From Opisthocomus hoazin (taxonomy: Eukaryota; Chordata; Aves; Opisthocomiformes; Opisthocomidae): 64,000 bases of DNA. Where the stretch lies: the NCBI RefSeq assembly GCF_030867145.1, contig NC_134422.1, positions 2,200,001 through 2,264,000 of the forward strand, read 5' to 3'. The stretch's first letter is position 1. Each line of letters starts with the position of its first letter. The position numbers and the translations under genes were made by a program. A model generated the notes under the pieces. It was given only the letters and a program-made list of their open reading frames with translations, was not told where the DNA came from and ran no database searches. Shown one piece after another: positions 47,174 to 59,800 of the stretch.

Positions 47174-50100
47174 CATATGCTAATAAATCTTCATAGTTTC
47201 AAAACAATTACAAAAGAGAGATGCTTGCAGTACAGGCTGAACCTGAATTTTTTAAAAAGAGACAGACATTGTTACATTTCATATCCTCATCTGCCAATTT
47301 TGCACCTGGAGCTTATGAAGAGAAAGCTGAGCTGGACCATTAAAGGCGCACAAGTTCAACTTCGTTGTGCAAGCTTTTCTTTCCTTGAATGTAGCTGAAG
47401 TTCTTACGATGTGAGTCTTGCATACTTCTAAAATGATAGGCCGCTTTTACCGCACGATAATCAGTAGGAAGGAAAATAGGGCAAATAATGAGAAACGAAG
47501 ACTTTTATTCCTAGGAGAACATACCTTTTCCTTTGCCCATACGCCCAAAACCGTGTCTGAGTTGCCAGGCTGCAGAGATGTATGGCATGTGTTCAAAGTG
47601 CAGATATTCCTTTGCTCAGTCGACGTTCCACTGCCAACTAACGTGGCATACAGATTCAATACTGAGTTCCTGAAAACACTTTCCTCGGATGCTTCTAACG
47701 CTCTAGCAAGTTAAATCCACCGAGATTCCCTCAACTGGGAGAATGCCCCCTTAGTTATTTCAGTCCTGATATCGACCGGTGCCTTTGAACCCGCCTTCAT
47801 CATCAAGCCCACTTGAGATCTAGAAACCACGTACAGTCAAGCCTGCACAGGGTCTCAATGTGAGAACTATTCTGTGGGGAAAAAATGCAAGATACTGGTC
47901 TACTACAATGCTCACACAGGCATTAGCATCTTTAAACGGTGCTGGCACTGGTAGCGCCTCTGCTTGTGTCTTGATGTGATTACTGCCGCTCGTAACAGGG
48001 CATTGTTCATTCCCCAGCTGCTTAGGAAGGTAAAATAAAGACTGGATAACAGTAAGCCCAGGTAGGAACTGTGTGGTGAGGGACAACCCTTGCCGAACTC
48101 CCCTTTTCATGATTAGTGGGCTTTCTATGACTTGCATTTTCTACACATGTTTCCTCTGTTGTTTGGGTCCCTGGAGTGCAAATACAAATATAGCTTGTGG
48201 CTCTCCCGGCGGAGACTGGCAACAGCTTATCTAACAAGAATTACTTTATTTTTAGGGCTATGAAGCTTATGTTGTGCTCATCAGTTAACACTTTCCTCCC
48301 AGACTAAATGGCTTTCACGTGTAAGGCTTCTTGATTGTTCACAGCATTTTTCAGGTTGAATATTACTGTCTTGCAGATTATATATCATAAGCGGCATACA
48401 TTTCACGTCTTAAAGTCTCCTGTGCATTTTTAGACGGCACTCCAACGGAAAATCTTGGACACATGCTTAGCTTAGCTGACAGCCCTGTACATGCTGAAGT
48501 ACAAGATTTTTTTTTTCCAGCTTTCCTGTGCACATCTGATGAGCAGAAAGGAATGGCGAAAAGAATGAAAAGTAACTTAATAATGGTAGGTAATAAATAG
48601 GCACAATGACACAATACTAAAATATGTCCTTTTTCAATGATACAATGCTTGTTAAGTCCGGGTGGTCTGCTGGTGACCTCAGGAGGTTAAATATAGTAGT
48701 CATGATGTCAGTCAGTTTATCCACACAAAGGGCAAGACACGGAGAAGCCAGAGTGATCTCTGGCACAACAGATTTCCTGTGTAATTTTCAAACAGATGCA
48801 AGGATGGAGAGAAAATCTCTGGAGTCTGGAAGTCGTCGTCTTCAAGGAGTAATTGCAGGCTTGCAGTTTGCTGATAGGTACTGCCTGTGTCTCGTGGTTT
48901 GGGATCTGGCCTTGGCTTATTAAAATTCTTCTGAACTCTACCTTGGAATCTAGAGTGATGCACTGTAAAAGAAATACAAGGGAAAGAATGATCAAGACAA
49001 TACACAAATGTCATTAACTGGAGGGGAGGTTGTAGAAAACTAGAATTTCTGCAACAGTTCTTCTGTCTTTTAGGGGTAAGAGGGTTGCAGTGTGGCTGCC
49101 CACTGGTCCTCACATACCGATCCTCTATGTTGATCAGGCTCCAGGGTTGGCTTACGTATTTTTCATAGGTGGAAGATTGCCTCCCAAAACAAACTAAATG
49201 CAGTTCCAGAAAAAAACCATTGAGTTTTTGTATGTGAATGCTGTGTGGGTTAGGGGAGTGCTTATACGTAGGCTGCTGTTTCATAGTTCTTGTATTAGAT
49301 ACCTTCTAAATAAATCTAGAGAAGGTCGTGTGTTATTCCCTTCCTTTCCCCCTGCCCCGAGTGGTTACTGTTTGGTAAGTAGGACTGATGGAACTTCATA
49401 TTTTAAAAAATTAAGTACAAGAAAATATTTTCTGCTTTAAAATTTTTGTCCATTTAAATGCAAAACAACATCTTCCTCTACCTTAGTCATCTTGCACCAT
49501 TCTGTCTTTTTAGCTCAAAACTGCTGAGCATATGCATATTTCTGTACTGTGGATAAAACAATCTGGTCTGGTGTGCTAACCTGTATCAGAACTGCCAGGC
49601 TGTCACCGACAGCAGAATTTTCCTAACGCCTTTGAAACATTTGTCCTCCAGAAAGTCAGGTTGGTATTCTCAGAATATTCCAGCGAACAGTGACTTGAAA
49701 GCCGAATCACAGACACAAATTTTCACAATACAGCAGTTAAAAAAATATTAATATTAACCATTACTGTTCCATTTACCTTATGCATGTTGTACTTCAGCAT
49801 GCAATACGTGCTGATATTGCGATATGAATATGTATCATTGACATTTTAACGGTCCTGAGAAGTGAATGATATGAAATGTAACAATGAGCATACTAGTTTA
49901 TTTCCACAGTGAAGACCAATGTATAGACATATGTGAAGATATGTGTGCCTGTGTTTAGGTATTCTATATAAATATACAAATAACAGTTTATTTATGTATG
50001 GGCAGGTGTGTAAAGAACACGTCTCGGTATGTGTTGTATGCAGATAAAAGTGCTTGAGCAAGTGAACACTAAATATTCACCAATAAAAGCCAGCTGTGGA

Positions 50101-52216
50101 ACTGAGTAGAAATCACAGAAAATGTAGTGGGTTTTTTCAGTTTTAAACCAAAATGAAGCTAGTAGTGATAATTTTGTCAGAGTTGTTTCCTGAGATCTGG
50201 AGCTGATGGAGCAAAGCAGCAAATGTAAGAATTGAAAGATTCGTTGACAGCCATAGGTGCCCTAAGAGCACTCTCCTCCCCTCGTCGTGTTCTGATGTCA
50301 GAACATAAATCTTATGCTCTGTCCAACTTTTTGTTTCATCAACAACACTTTTGCTTCTTAGATCTCTTCTGTAATTATGATGGGTTGTTCCATGCTTTGT
50401 TTGCAGCCCTGAACTGTCTGCTGCTAAAGATCTCCTGAGTTTCACACCAAAGACAGCTCAATTTCAGCAGCAGAAAAAGTGCTACTTGCATCCTGCATGT
50501 AATTTTGGCCTGGTTTAGTGTCTGGCTAAATAAGGTATACTGAACTGCACTGTAATAGAATCTGAAGGTGATGTTCGAGTAAGCTGGGAGCTGCAGAGTA
50601 TATCGCTAAGGGAGAGATTGTTTGCAGGAACTTGCAAGAGAACTGCACAGAAGATTGCACCCCGTTTGAAAACGCTTGCTCAGGTTGTCAGAGTAACTCT
50701 CAGGACAGAGGAGCACAAGCTTCCCTTGGTCTGGTACACCTGACTGAAATCAGGTGATTGCAATGAGGCATAATGACACCCAGTGTTGTAGCCGTGACTA
50801 CGGAGGAATGCCATTTAAGGGACGAGCAATGTAAAGTACAACTGTTGAGTCTGAAGAACAGGCCATGAGCCCAGGTTTGCTGAAAAGAACTGGGAAGGGG
50901 GATGGTGAGGCACCGGCCACAGCACTAATTTTGGCACCAACAGGGATTTGAGCTGGAAGCAACAATGATTAATTACATATTTAATAAAAAAAAATTCGCC
51001 CTCACTACACAAAGGTTTGCCATCACTTACGTATCACATTATGCAGCCAATCTGAAAAGCAGTACTTTGGAGAAAAATGGCTCTATGAGCTATTTCTGGA
51101 ATGCACACGCATGGGATCTGGATTGGAGAGCAGAAGGTTAATCTGACGCTGCTCTTGTGAGACTCCATCAACGCGCTATATTCATTGCTGGATGTCTTCA
51201 AAAGATGCTAAGAAATGGAAGGACTTTTAAATAAACAGAAATAAGATTAAAAGTGGAAGGATTACCTAGTAAAGCAACATGCTAAATAATTTAAATCATA
51301 CAGCTTGCCTAAAGGAGAAAGGGAAGGATCTACAGTTCTGTGCAGAGTATAAAATACTTGGCAGTAGTGAATGAGCTATGATATTTCATCTGGATATAAA
51401 TATTAACTTCTGGAAAGAGTTAAGGATCAAGAAGGTGTCTCTCAAGGGCTCCTGACAATCATTTATTGAATTATGTGATACAGTATATGAAAAGAGGTGG
51501 TTGTTGGTATTGGCGTTTAAATGTACCCCCTTGAAGAACTAAAGCAATCCTATTATGTGAGTCAACTAGATGACCTAAGAGGTCAGTTCTGTGGTCATCA
51601 CCAGGATTCTACTCTATACGTCATATAATTCTCGACCTTCCAAAATACTTTGTATGTTAGAATTGCCCCCCTGTCGCTTAATCTGTTTATCATGTATGCT
51701 TACTCTTTCTTCACCAGACATACTGGCTGTTAATCGGGTTCCTTGCAAGTTTTTCCTTGCAAGTGGGCAGTTTTCATGTGTTCCCAGGTCTGTGTGTTCA
51801 GCTATGTAATATTTCATAACAAGTGATAAAACTACTGACGCGTGATTTGCGCCAAGTTAGGTTGATAAAGCACTTCAGGTATACTTAAGGGGTGAAATTA
51901 AAGACCACCTTACACTAAAAATTTAGTCTGAAGTCCAGACTCCTTTCTCTGAAGTTCAGAGATTCTTGAATTTAGATAGTTTTGATTCAGGTACCATATA
52001 GGAATGAAATTGTCTCTGCTTATTCAAATTAATTGTTATGAGAAATTCTGAAAGAAAAAAAGTGCATTTTTTTTTTCCATTCGAGTGCTCCCTTGGATTT
52101 GCCTAGAGATCTGTTTCAGCAGAGACCCGGTGAAGTTCAGGCAAGCTCGAGTGTGTTTTGGGTTCCCTCGGGAGCACAGAAGTGCCCAGCTCCCTTTTCC
52201 TTCGTGCTGCTGGGAA
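47174..52216. other. ARL5A-NEB intergenic region, part 4
   Basis: AT-rich, repeat-poor DNA upstream of NEB. No coding exon is recognised. Muscle enhancers of NEB could lie here, but I see no dense cluster of E-box and MEF2 motifs beyond the one near 52.22 kb. Confidence 0.5.
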
Positions 52217-52250
52217 CAGGTGGCCCCTCCGGGGTCATCAAGTATATTTA
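52217..52250 (+). promoter_or_regulatory. NEB: Candidate muscle core promoter of NEB (E-box and TATA/MEF2-like site)
   Basis: CAGGTG at 52217-52222 is an E-box of the type bound by myogenic bHLH factors. At 52243-52250 lies TATATTTA(G), which can act as a TATA box and differs from the MEF2 consensus YTAWWWWTAR at its first base. About 25-30 bases after it a GC-richer stretch leads to a strong splice donor at 52404, fitting a short non-coding first exon. The first coding NEB exon follows 1.4 kb later. Confidence 0.5.
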
Positions 52251-52274
52251 GGGCTGAAACTCGAGCAGGCAGGA

Positions 52275-52403
52275 GCCAGATTGGCTGTGCGTAATTACAC
52301 GCGTAATTAGGCGCCGGTGCACCAGGCTCGCTCTCGCCCAGTGCTGCTCAGGAGGGAAGACTGGAGAGGCTTTGCTCCCAAGGATATTTACTAGATGTTG
52401 CTG
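52275..52403 (+). other. NEB: Candidate non-coding first exon of NEB
   Basis: The start is estimated from the TATA-like element at 52243. The 3' end is set by the donor ctg/gtaagaa (gt at 52404). The segment has no coherent coding frame linked to nebulin. In mammals the first NEB exons are also non-coding (from memory). Further 5' UTR exons between 52404 and 53755 cannot be excluded. Confidence 0.45.
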
Positions 52404-53755
52404 GTAAGAACAATTTAATCACATTTGACTTTTTTTCCTTAGAATAGGATCTTGAGCTGTTTCCTGACTCCATAGTTCTCTGGGAGCAGTAGTCGTGCCT
52501 TGTTCATGGAAGTCAGACTTTTTGCCTGGCTGGCTAGTTGCAAATCGCAGTCAGAGGGAAGAACCTGGAACTGAACTTTATAATAGTGACAGTTTGTATA
52601 GGTTGTATCCTTATATGCAATCCCTACTTCTTGGGCTTGTTCATAAACTTTGGCCTGCTTTTTCACACCACATGCCACTTATTAATTGAGCTATTCTTCA
52701 TTTATTTTAATAGTTAACATTCTGGTTTAAAAAATTGATTTTTATTTTTTTTTTTTGGTAATTTTTCTCAACACATTGGAACTAAAAAGGGACAGTATTC
52801 TATGTTCCTATATTTAACCTGCATTACTAGACTTCACTTGCCTCAGAAGGAATTGCAGTTTAGCCAGCTAAACAAAACCACCCTGTCGCTTGGTAGTATT
52901 AGCTTACACGGCAAATATCTCTGGACTCGGGAGCAGCTGTTCCAAAGCCTCATCCCCTACCAACATTAGAAACAGGGCTGTAGTCTGGGACGGAAAATTG
53001 TAGCTTTGCCTCACAGCAAAATCACTGTGCTAATTAATTCTTTTAAAGGTTTTGACAGTAACCTGTACTTTGTAATTCAGCCAACTGTATGGATATTCAT
53101 ATTTTCCAGGTCTGAAGAAATAAAGGTAAAAAAGCCACAAGAGCTAAAAAAAACCCCACAAAACAGAGCATCTATATAGGCTAATGCTGGGAAGACAGAA
53201 ATTGCCTCATTAACCAAAGGTCACTTCAAAAAATATTTACAATCCTTGTCTACATTATGCTTTTACTTGTGAATGAATGTATTGGAATATACAGACAGAT
53301 AAAGCTCCCCTTAACACAGGAGCTTGGATAATGTAATGAAATAGTATAGAATAGTCACAGGGAAAAGAAAAATTCTTCAAATAATTTTGTTGTAATGAAA
53401 AAAATCAAATCATGCTTCAAGAAATCTCTTCCTCTGACTTTTTTTCTTTTTCATTTTCATTGAATTCCAGTATTGATGTCACAACTATTAGAATAAAATA
53501 TTTATCTAAAATTATAATTTATGCTGGTATGTTTGAAACTTAATGCAATGTTTTCCCATAATAGTCAGAAGTAATGCCAGAGCCCAACTTTAGTTCTCCC
53601 TGTTGTTCCAGTTCTTTCACTAATTAGCTAACAACATTGTAATAATAGTTACTAACTGTTATCCAGGCGCTTTATGAATTTGACTAGTAGCTTTTCGTAA
53701 TACTTTCACTCTTGGGCTAATACTGTGTATTCACTTTTATCTGCTGCGTGACCAG
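52404..53755 (+). other. NEB: Probable first NEB intron
   Basis: AT-rich DNA between the putative non-coding exon and the exon with the start codon. It ends at gcgtgaccag (ag at 53754-53755). No further feature is seen. Confidence 0.45.
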
Positions 53756-53821
53756 TGAGTGGGGGAGAGACAGAAGAATACCCTCAAAATGGAGGAAGAA
53801 GAATATGAAGAAGTTGTAGAG
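53756..53821 (+). CDS. NEB: NEB exon with start codon (coding part 53789-53821)
   Basis: The acceptor at 53754-53755 is followed by 33 bases of 5' UTR and an 11-codon coding part, MEEEEYEEVVE. The start context is caaaATGG (A at -3, G at +4). Mammalian nebulin starts with a similar acidic block of the pattern YEEVVEYY across this junction. Donor gtaaga starts at 53822. Confidence 0.9.
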
Positions 53822-56800
53822 GTAAGAAGAAAATCTGAGAGTCGAAACATTTGTTTCCTGCCTTGTGAATGAATATATTGATTGCTTGAATGAGACGTTG
53901 CTCATGAACAGAGATGGTTACTTGCTGTTTGCCCTCTGAAGATTAGGGTATGGATAAATATCTGTTAAATGGTTTGATCAGTAAAAAAACAACAGCATAA
54001 AAAAAAATAGTTGCTCAATGGAGCAAAATCTCTCTGGTTCCTGACACAGTTTCTCTGTTTAAATAAGGATTTTAACCATCCCGCACCCCCATCGCGAGGT
54101 TTCGTGGTTACTCTTCTGCATAATTATAGCCGCAGTGGTCCATCTCTCTTCCCTCCTGGCTTGCCCTCTGTCATCCAATCCATGCTAGAGAGGATGACTT
54201 TGGAAGCCCCTTTCCACCCTCGCCTCTGTGCCCACCGCAATGGAGAAGTCCAGTGGTTTTGTGCCGCCAAGGCACCGTTAACCAATTTAGCCTCAGAAGC
54301 GGCAGCGATGGAGCTAGATTGAAACCTGGAGACGTCCGTGCAGTTGCATCAGGGATTAATTTGGCGCTAGGTCATTTAAACTCACAGTTGTATGCCTAAT
54401 TATTTAGTCTCAGCAATTTCATTAAAAGAATCCCCAGGAACTGTACAGCTTACTATTACGAGCGAGTGCTGTTGGAATAATGACTTTGCTACTGAAACAG
54501 CATAGGAGGTTAACAAACAGTGTGGTCTTACCTGCTGCATTATTATTCTTCTGAAATGGTGTGTTATGAAATACATAAGTGATTATAACAAATTGCTCGG
54601 TGTTTGTCTGAGGAAAAGACAACGACAGGACAAACGCGGACATCCCACAAGTCATTATCTCCACCCTGTATTTAATGGACTGTTGATTTCAGGCTGTGTG
54701 ACGGCATTGAGCCTTGACTGCTGACTTTATATATTTCAGATCATGAACGAAGTCAAGTCAAATGGTTTCCCAGTTGAATTATTTAAACGTGTTTTGGAAA
54801 ATAAGTGTTACCATTCACGAAGTCCATGTGAAAGCCATTGTACCCGCTAGTTACAAAGACACCAGCCCTTTGTTAAGTTTTCTATTACCATGTTACTTGT
54901 AATTGCCTTTGTGCTTCCTGAGCGTCCTGTGCTCTCTGTAATAAATTGTGTATTTATTTGCTGTCACTGTTGATTTGTTGCTGCTGGCATTACAGTATGC
55001 TGGGCTTTTTGTCTACACAGCTCGGATTCATTCTTTGTTTTTAACTTTCACTGACCACCTTCCTGCAACCCCGTCCCTAGGAGAGGCCGAGGTGGTGCTG
55101 CTTCAGTAGCTTCCCTCGAGATGCTCACAGTGAGGAGTCAAAGAAACCAGGAACCGGAGCACCTGGCACAATTTCAAGGCAGCTTAAGCCTATCCAGAGT
55201 TTTCCTAACAAGAAATCCACTTCTGGATGAATTGCCTGTTTACAACTATAAGAAATATAGAAATACAGAATATATAGAATATATATAGAAATATAGAATA
55301 TCTAGAATATAGAATATATAGAATATATATAGGAATATAGAATATATACAGAATATATATAGGAATATAGAATATATACAGAATATATATATATATATCA
55401 GAAATTCATCTTCCAAAAGAGTAGAAAATTATTGCAGAATAATGAGTGGCTGCGAAAGCACTGAGGATTTTCAGATACTACTTTTTCTTCCTCTGGAGTT
55501 CTTCGCCTGCACTGGACACTGTAGCCATCTGTGATGTGCAAACCCCCCAGTGAACAGCGCACACCTTTGCGGCTGCGTTACTCGAGGCTGCGTGGAAGGT
55601 CGGTCAAACAGCGCACGGGGCTGGTGAGCAGGAATTCCCCCAAAACACCCCAAAATGAGACAGCTTGGAGAGCGCGGGCTGGTTACGCGAACCTACCTTT
55701 GAGGAACAACGCTGGGGAAAGGGTGTAAATTTTAATGAGAATTTTTATAGGGCTTGATTCAAAGGGCTTTCTGTTCCCACAGTTTTGGCGGCATGCGATC
55801 GCGAGCAAATCCTCGCTGTGGAGATTTTCAAAGATAAAAAGCGGATTTTACATTTTCTCCTTTCTGGAAGTCTGTGGCAAGTGAAGCACCATTAGAATAA
55901 AATAGCCGCTGTTTACTGCAGCGGATGGAGAAAGATATTTAAACATTTTTTTCCTTCGTTAAGCAGTGAGGGGAGACAGAGGGCGAAGCCTCGGGGCGGC
56001 GACGCCTGGGCGCGGCCGCCATCTTGCGCGGGGCGGCGGGCGGTGGCGGGACGGCGCCATCGTGCGGCCGCCATCTGGTGGGTGCCGCGCGCGGCGCCTC
56101 AGGGAGCGGCGGGGCGGGCGGCGGGAAAAGGCCGGCTGCCAGCCGGGGAGTGAGGAAGGAGGTAGCCCTGTTGCCTCTCCAGTGGGAGATGTCTTCTGGT
56201 CAGTTGCGCTGCGGGTTGCTGAAGGAGGAGGTGAGCTGGCTTTGCACCATCAGGGAACGTGAAGAGGAAGGTGGACATCAGGGAAGGTGAAGAAGAGGTG
56301 GACAGCACCTTCGCGAAAAGCAAGAGGCAGAGCCACACGTGGCAAGGAGGGAGTGCCAGTTGGAGACCCTGGTTAAATGTATGATGGAGGGTGGCCGTCA
56401 GGATGGAGGAGGCAGGAAGCTCATGGTTTCCGGCAACAGGAGGAAGGTTCGTGCTCCACGGGCAGATTTGCCACTTCAGAGTAGATGCAGCGTGCTGGGA
56501 ACTTCTTTAGGCAGCTGGAGAAAGCCTCATGGGCACAGCCGTTGTGGTTATGGGTAGCTTTAACCCCCCCACCAGTATCTGCTGGAAGCACCTATGGCTG
56601 GTAGCAAGCAACCTAGGAGATTTCTGGAATCTACTGAAGATAAATTTCTTGATGCAGTTGATTGATCAGCTAAATAGGAGAGCTGGTCTGCTGAACGTGC
56701 TGCTCAGAAACAAGAAAGAACTGTTGGAAGATGCAAAGGCCGAGGGCAGCCATGGCTGCAGTGACCATGAGGCTGTGGAGCTGAAGACTCAGAGAAGAGT

Positions 56801-59800
56801 AAGAGAAACAGAATTACAATCCCGGACTTCAGAAGAGTGGATTTGGGGCTGATGACATGCAAGGCTGCTGTTGTCTTTGAAAGCTCATACTGGTGCAAGG
56901 ATGTTCCTGGCAACTGGAAAAAGATGTCATACCCATCTTCAGGAAAGGCAAGAAAGAAGATACAGGGTTGATCTGATGACAGGCTGGTCAACCTCACTGT
57001 AGTCCTTGGAAAGGCTGTGGATCCAATCCTTTTAGAAGCTATTTCTAAAGCCTTCTGTGTCATGAAGGTCCAGGGGATCAGGAAAGATTGATTTATCAAG
57101 AGCAAATCACGGGTGAACGAACTCATTGCTTTTTATAATGAGTCTGCTGCTGCTATGGGCAAGTGGAGACCAATGAATGTTGCACACAATATCTGTGAAT
57201 GTTGCATACCTTGACTATTGTAGGAAGACCTCTGAAACAGTCTCTCGTAGTCTTCTTGTCACCAAATTTATGAGATGTGGGATGGATAAGTGGACAATAA
57301 AGTGGGTGGTAAATTGACTGGGCTGCTGCGCTCAGAATTGTGATCAGAAGTACAGAGTATGGCTGGCAGCCAGTAATTATTGGTGTTTTTCAGGGACTGG
57401 TAGGTAGGAACAATTCTGAGGGCAGCCTTAGAGAGAGAAACCTACTACAGTCCTCTCAGCGTAGTACCAAACACTTGGAAAATCCTGGGTTTTTTGAATG
57501 CTGATTCTTTCTTGTAGTGTGGTCACCATTGTCTTCCCCCTTGTGGGTAAAATTAGATAATGATCCTTCATTAATTACTTGAGAGGATGATTAATTGAGG
57601 AACGTACGGAAAAAATCCAATCATTAATGCAAAAAATGAACAGATGTTCAGAATTACTGAGGATGCAAATATGACTACATAGGCTCCGACGAACTACAGT
57701 CCTATTTCTCCAGAAGCGTGTCTTTAAAACAGCTTAACAGAAGATGCAATTTGATATTCTGTGTGATCGGGACTAACTCTTTTTCTCTTTTTTTAATAGT
57801 ACTACATTGAAGAGACAATTATTGAGGAGGGTGAACCACATGAGGTAAAGGTCCCTGTGATGTTGTATGTGATGTGTATGTGCATGTAATTAGTGCATAA
57901 TGCTAAATCAGTGCCCTTTTGTATTCTGAGGAGTATTTTTTCATATTAAACACACAAATATCAGTGAACGGTTGCTTCTTAATACTTTATTTCCTCTGCG
58001 AGACCCTGTTATGAGATGATCTAGAGGACTCCTAGCTTGTTCTGAGTATCCTATCTGCCACTCTTTGGTTTCCATCAGCAGGAGCAGTGGATGTGTCCAC
58101 CAGGAAAGGACTGTGCTGATCTGTGTCCGGCACTGCATCTTGCTGATAGTCTGCTCTTTGCTCCTGCCCGGCAGCTAGGTTTGCACAAGAGCTGGCAAAA
58201 TGAAACAACAGGTTATGTTGGCAGGAAGGTTGCTTAGGTAACGTAGGGACAAAACCCAAGCATTAGTATTAAAGGTGAACAGAGTTATCGGGGATGTGAA
58301 TGTGACTAGATATGTACGCATGAACAACAGGCACATACATGCATTACACTTAACTTTATTACGAAGAGAGATCTAAAAACATTCTGCCTGAAACCACTTT
58401 ACATGTATCAGTTCTGTTCCCTGCACCTGGTGTAATTTCACTGAAAAGTGGTGATTTGCAGATTTTTTTTCATGTCACTGGTAACAAACATTTGAGTGAC
58501 CAAGGAGTTATTACCATAATTTGAAATTCTGCTTGTAATATAGACATAACCCAGCTCTCTGCAACGTTAGCATTAAATATTCTTAATGGCAAAGGCTCAT
58601 GCAGAAACAAAAGCTTGATGTCTCACTTTGTGGGGGTGTTTCCTTCCAAACAAACGATATGTTCCCAAAGTCTTCTGATATTATTAGTTTAATAAAATAC
58701 AATTTGGTTAATACTGTTTAAGCAAGTATCCTAGGACTACACTTTTGAAGAAAGACTGCCATCTTATTATTTTTAGGATTAATTTGTCCACTGCATTCAT
58801 TAGGTGTTCTAAAATCTGTAGCCAGACTGGATTTAAAGGGAGGAATAGCATGCCTGATTATTTCTGCGTCTGATTTGCATCAGTTTTTGAAAACAGTATT
58901 ATGGAGTGAAGAATTGCATATGAGTACGAATGTCTTTCTAGCTAATGTGATCGGACCTTTTCCCATCAGCTGTAAATACAGTCTAATGCATTAGTGTCGT
59001 GTGCTCCTGTGAGTTACCATATGAAATTAAAGGCATTTTCTTGCACAAAATGCTGCATTTTCAGAATCGAGCCTCTCCAAGTTTTAGACATATGTTACAA
59101 CTTCTTACAAAGGCACATAGCTTCACTGTTTCGTTATAAGGCTAACGGCAGGTAGTGTTTGCCTAGACAGGTGTCAAACTCTCCAGTGATTCCAGTGCCA
59201 AAACACCTGGATGAACACTCGTATATTTGGGAAGAGTTGTAAGAGAGAAACTTGTGGCCATGCTGAAGTAACTAGTAACATCCTGGGACAACATTACTGA
59301 AATGCAATTAATGTTCACATGATAAACAAACCTTTTGGAATTTAAGTTTTGTATACTTCTCAATTTCATGTTTAACGCTTGGTACATTTTCTGGTCTGTC
59401 TCATACTAATTCAAATAGCTATCAGAAATCTGAGCTTCAGGCCTTCCCTTTTAAAGTTGCTTTTTTTAAAGCTAATTGATATGAAATAAAACTTGACACT
59501 TATTCAAGTGATTTTGGAGCACATTTTCAAGATGTAAAAATTATTTTTAAATGCTTTTAGTTAGAACCTTACTATTAAAATAATTGCTTACAGCATGAAT
59601 ATGTTGATAAACAAAGAACATAAGCAGTTTATATTAATTAATGGCTTATTTCCAATGGATGCTTAATCGATTGATTGAATAAGTATCTCAGCTATGTCTC
59701 TGCCATGATTGTGATCTGGCTATGGGAAAATGTAGTTTAGTAGAAAAGGTGGGTTCTAGGTTATTTGTTCAGTCAGCTGGTGCATCGTGTACTTACTACA

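Larger units (their letters stand above)
53822..57799 (+). other. NEB: NEB intron after the start-codon exon
   Basis: The intron is 4.0 kb. It contains an AT-rich tandem repeat (55248-55399), a CpG island (55965-56185) and a decayed sense CR1 (56190-57440). The rest shows nothing recognisable. The acceptor is tttttttaatag. Confidence 0.9.

Noticed and set aside
51565-51597. Possible CR1 remnant (actagatgacctaagaggtc)
   Set aside because: Only about 20 bases resemble the CR1 end, and neither the following ttccaaccct block nor the tail is present.
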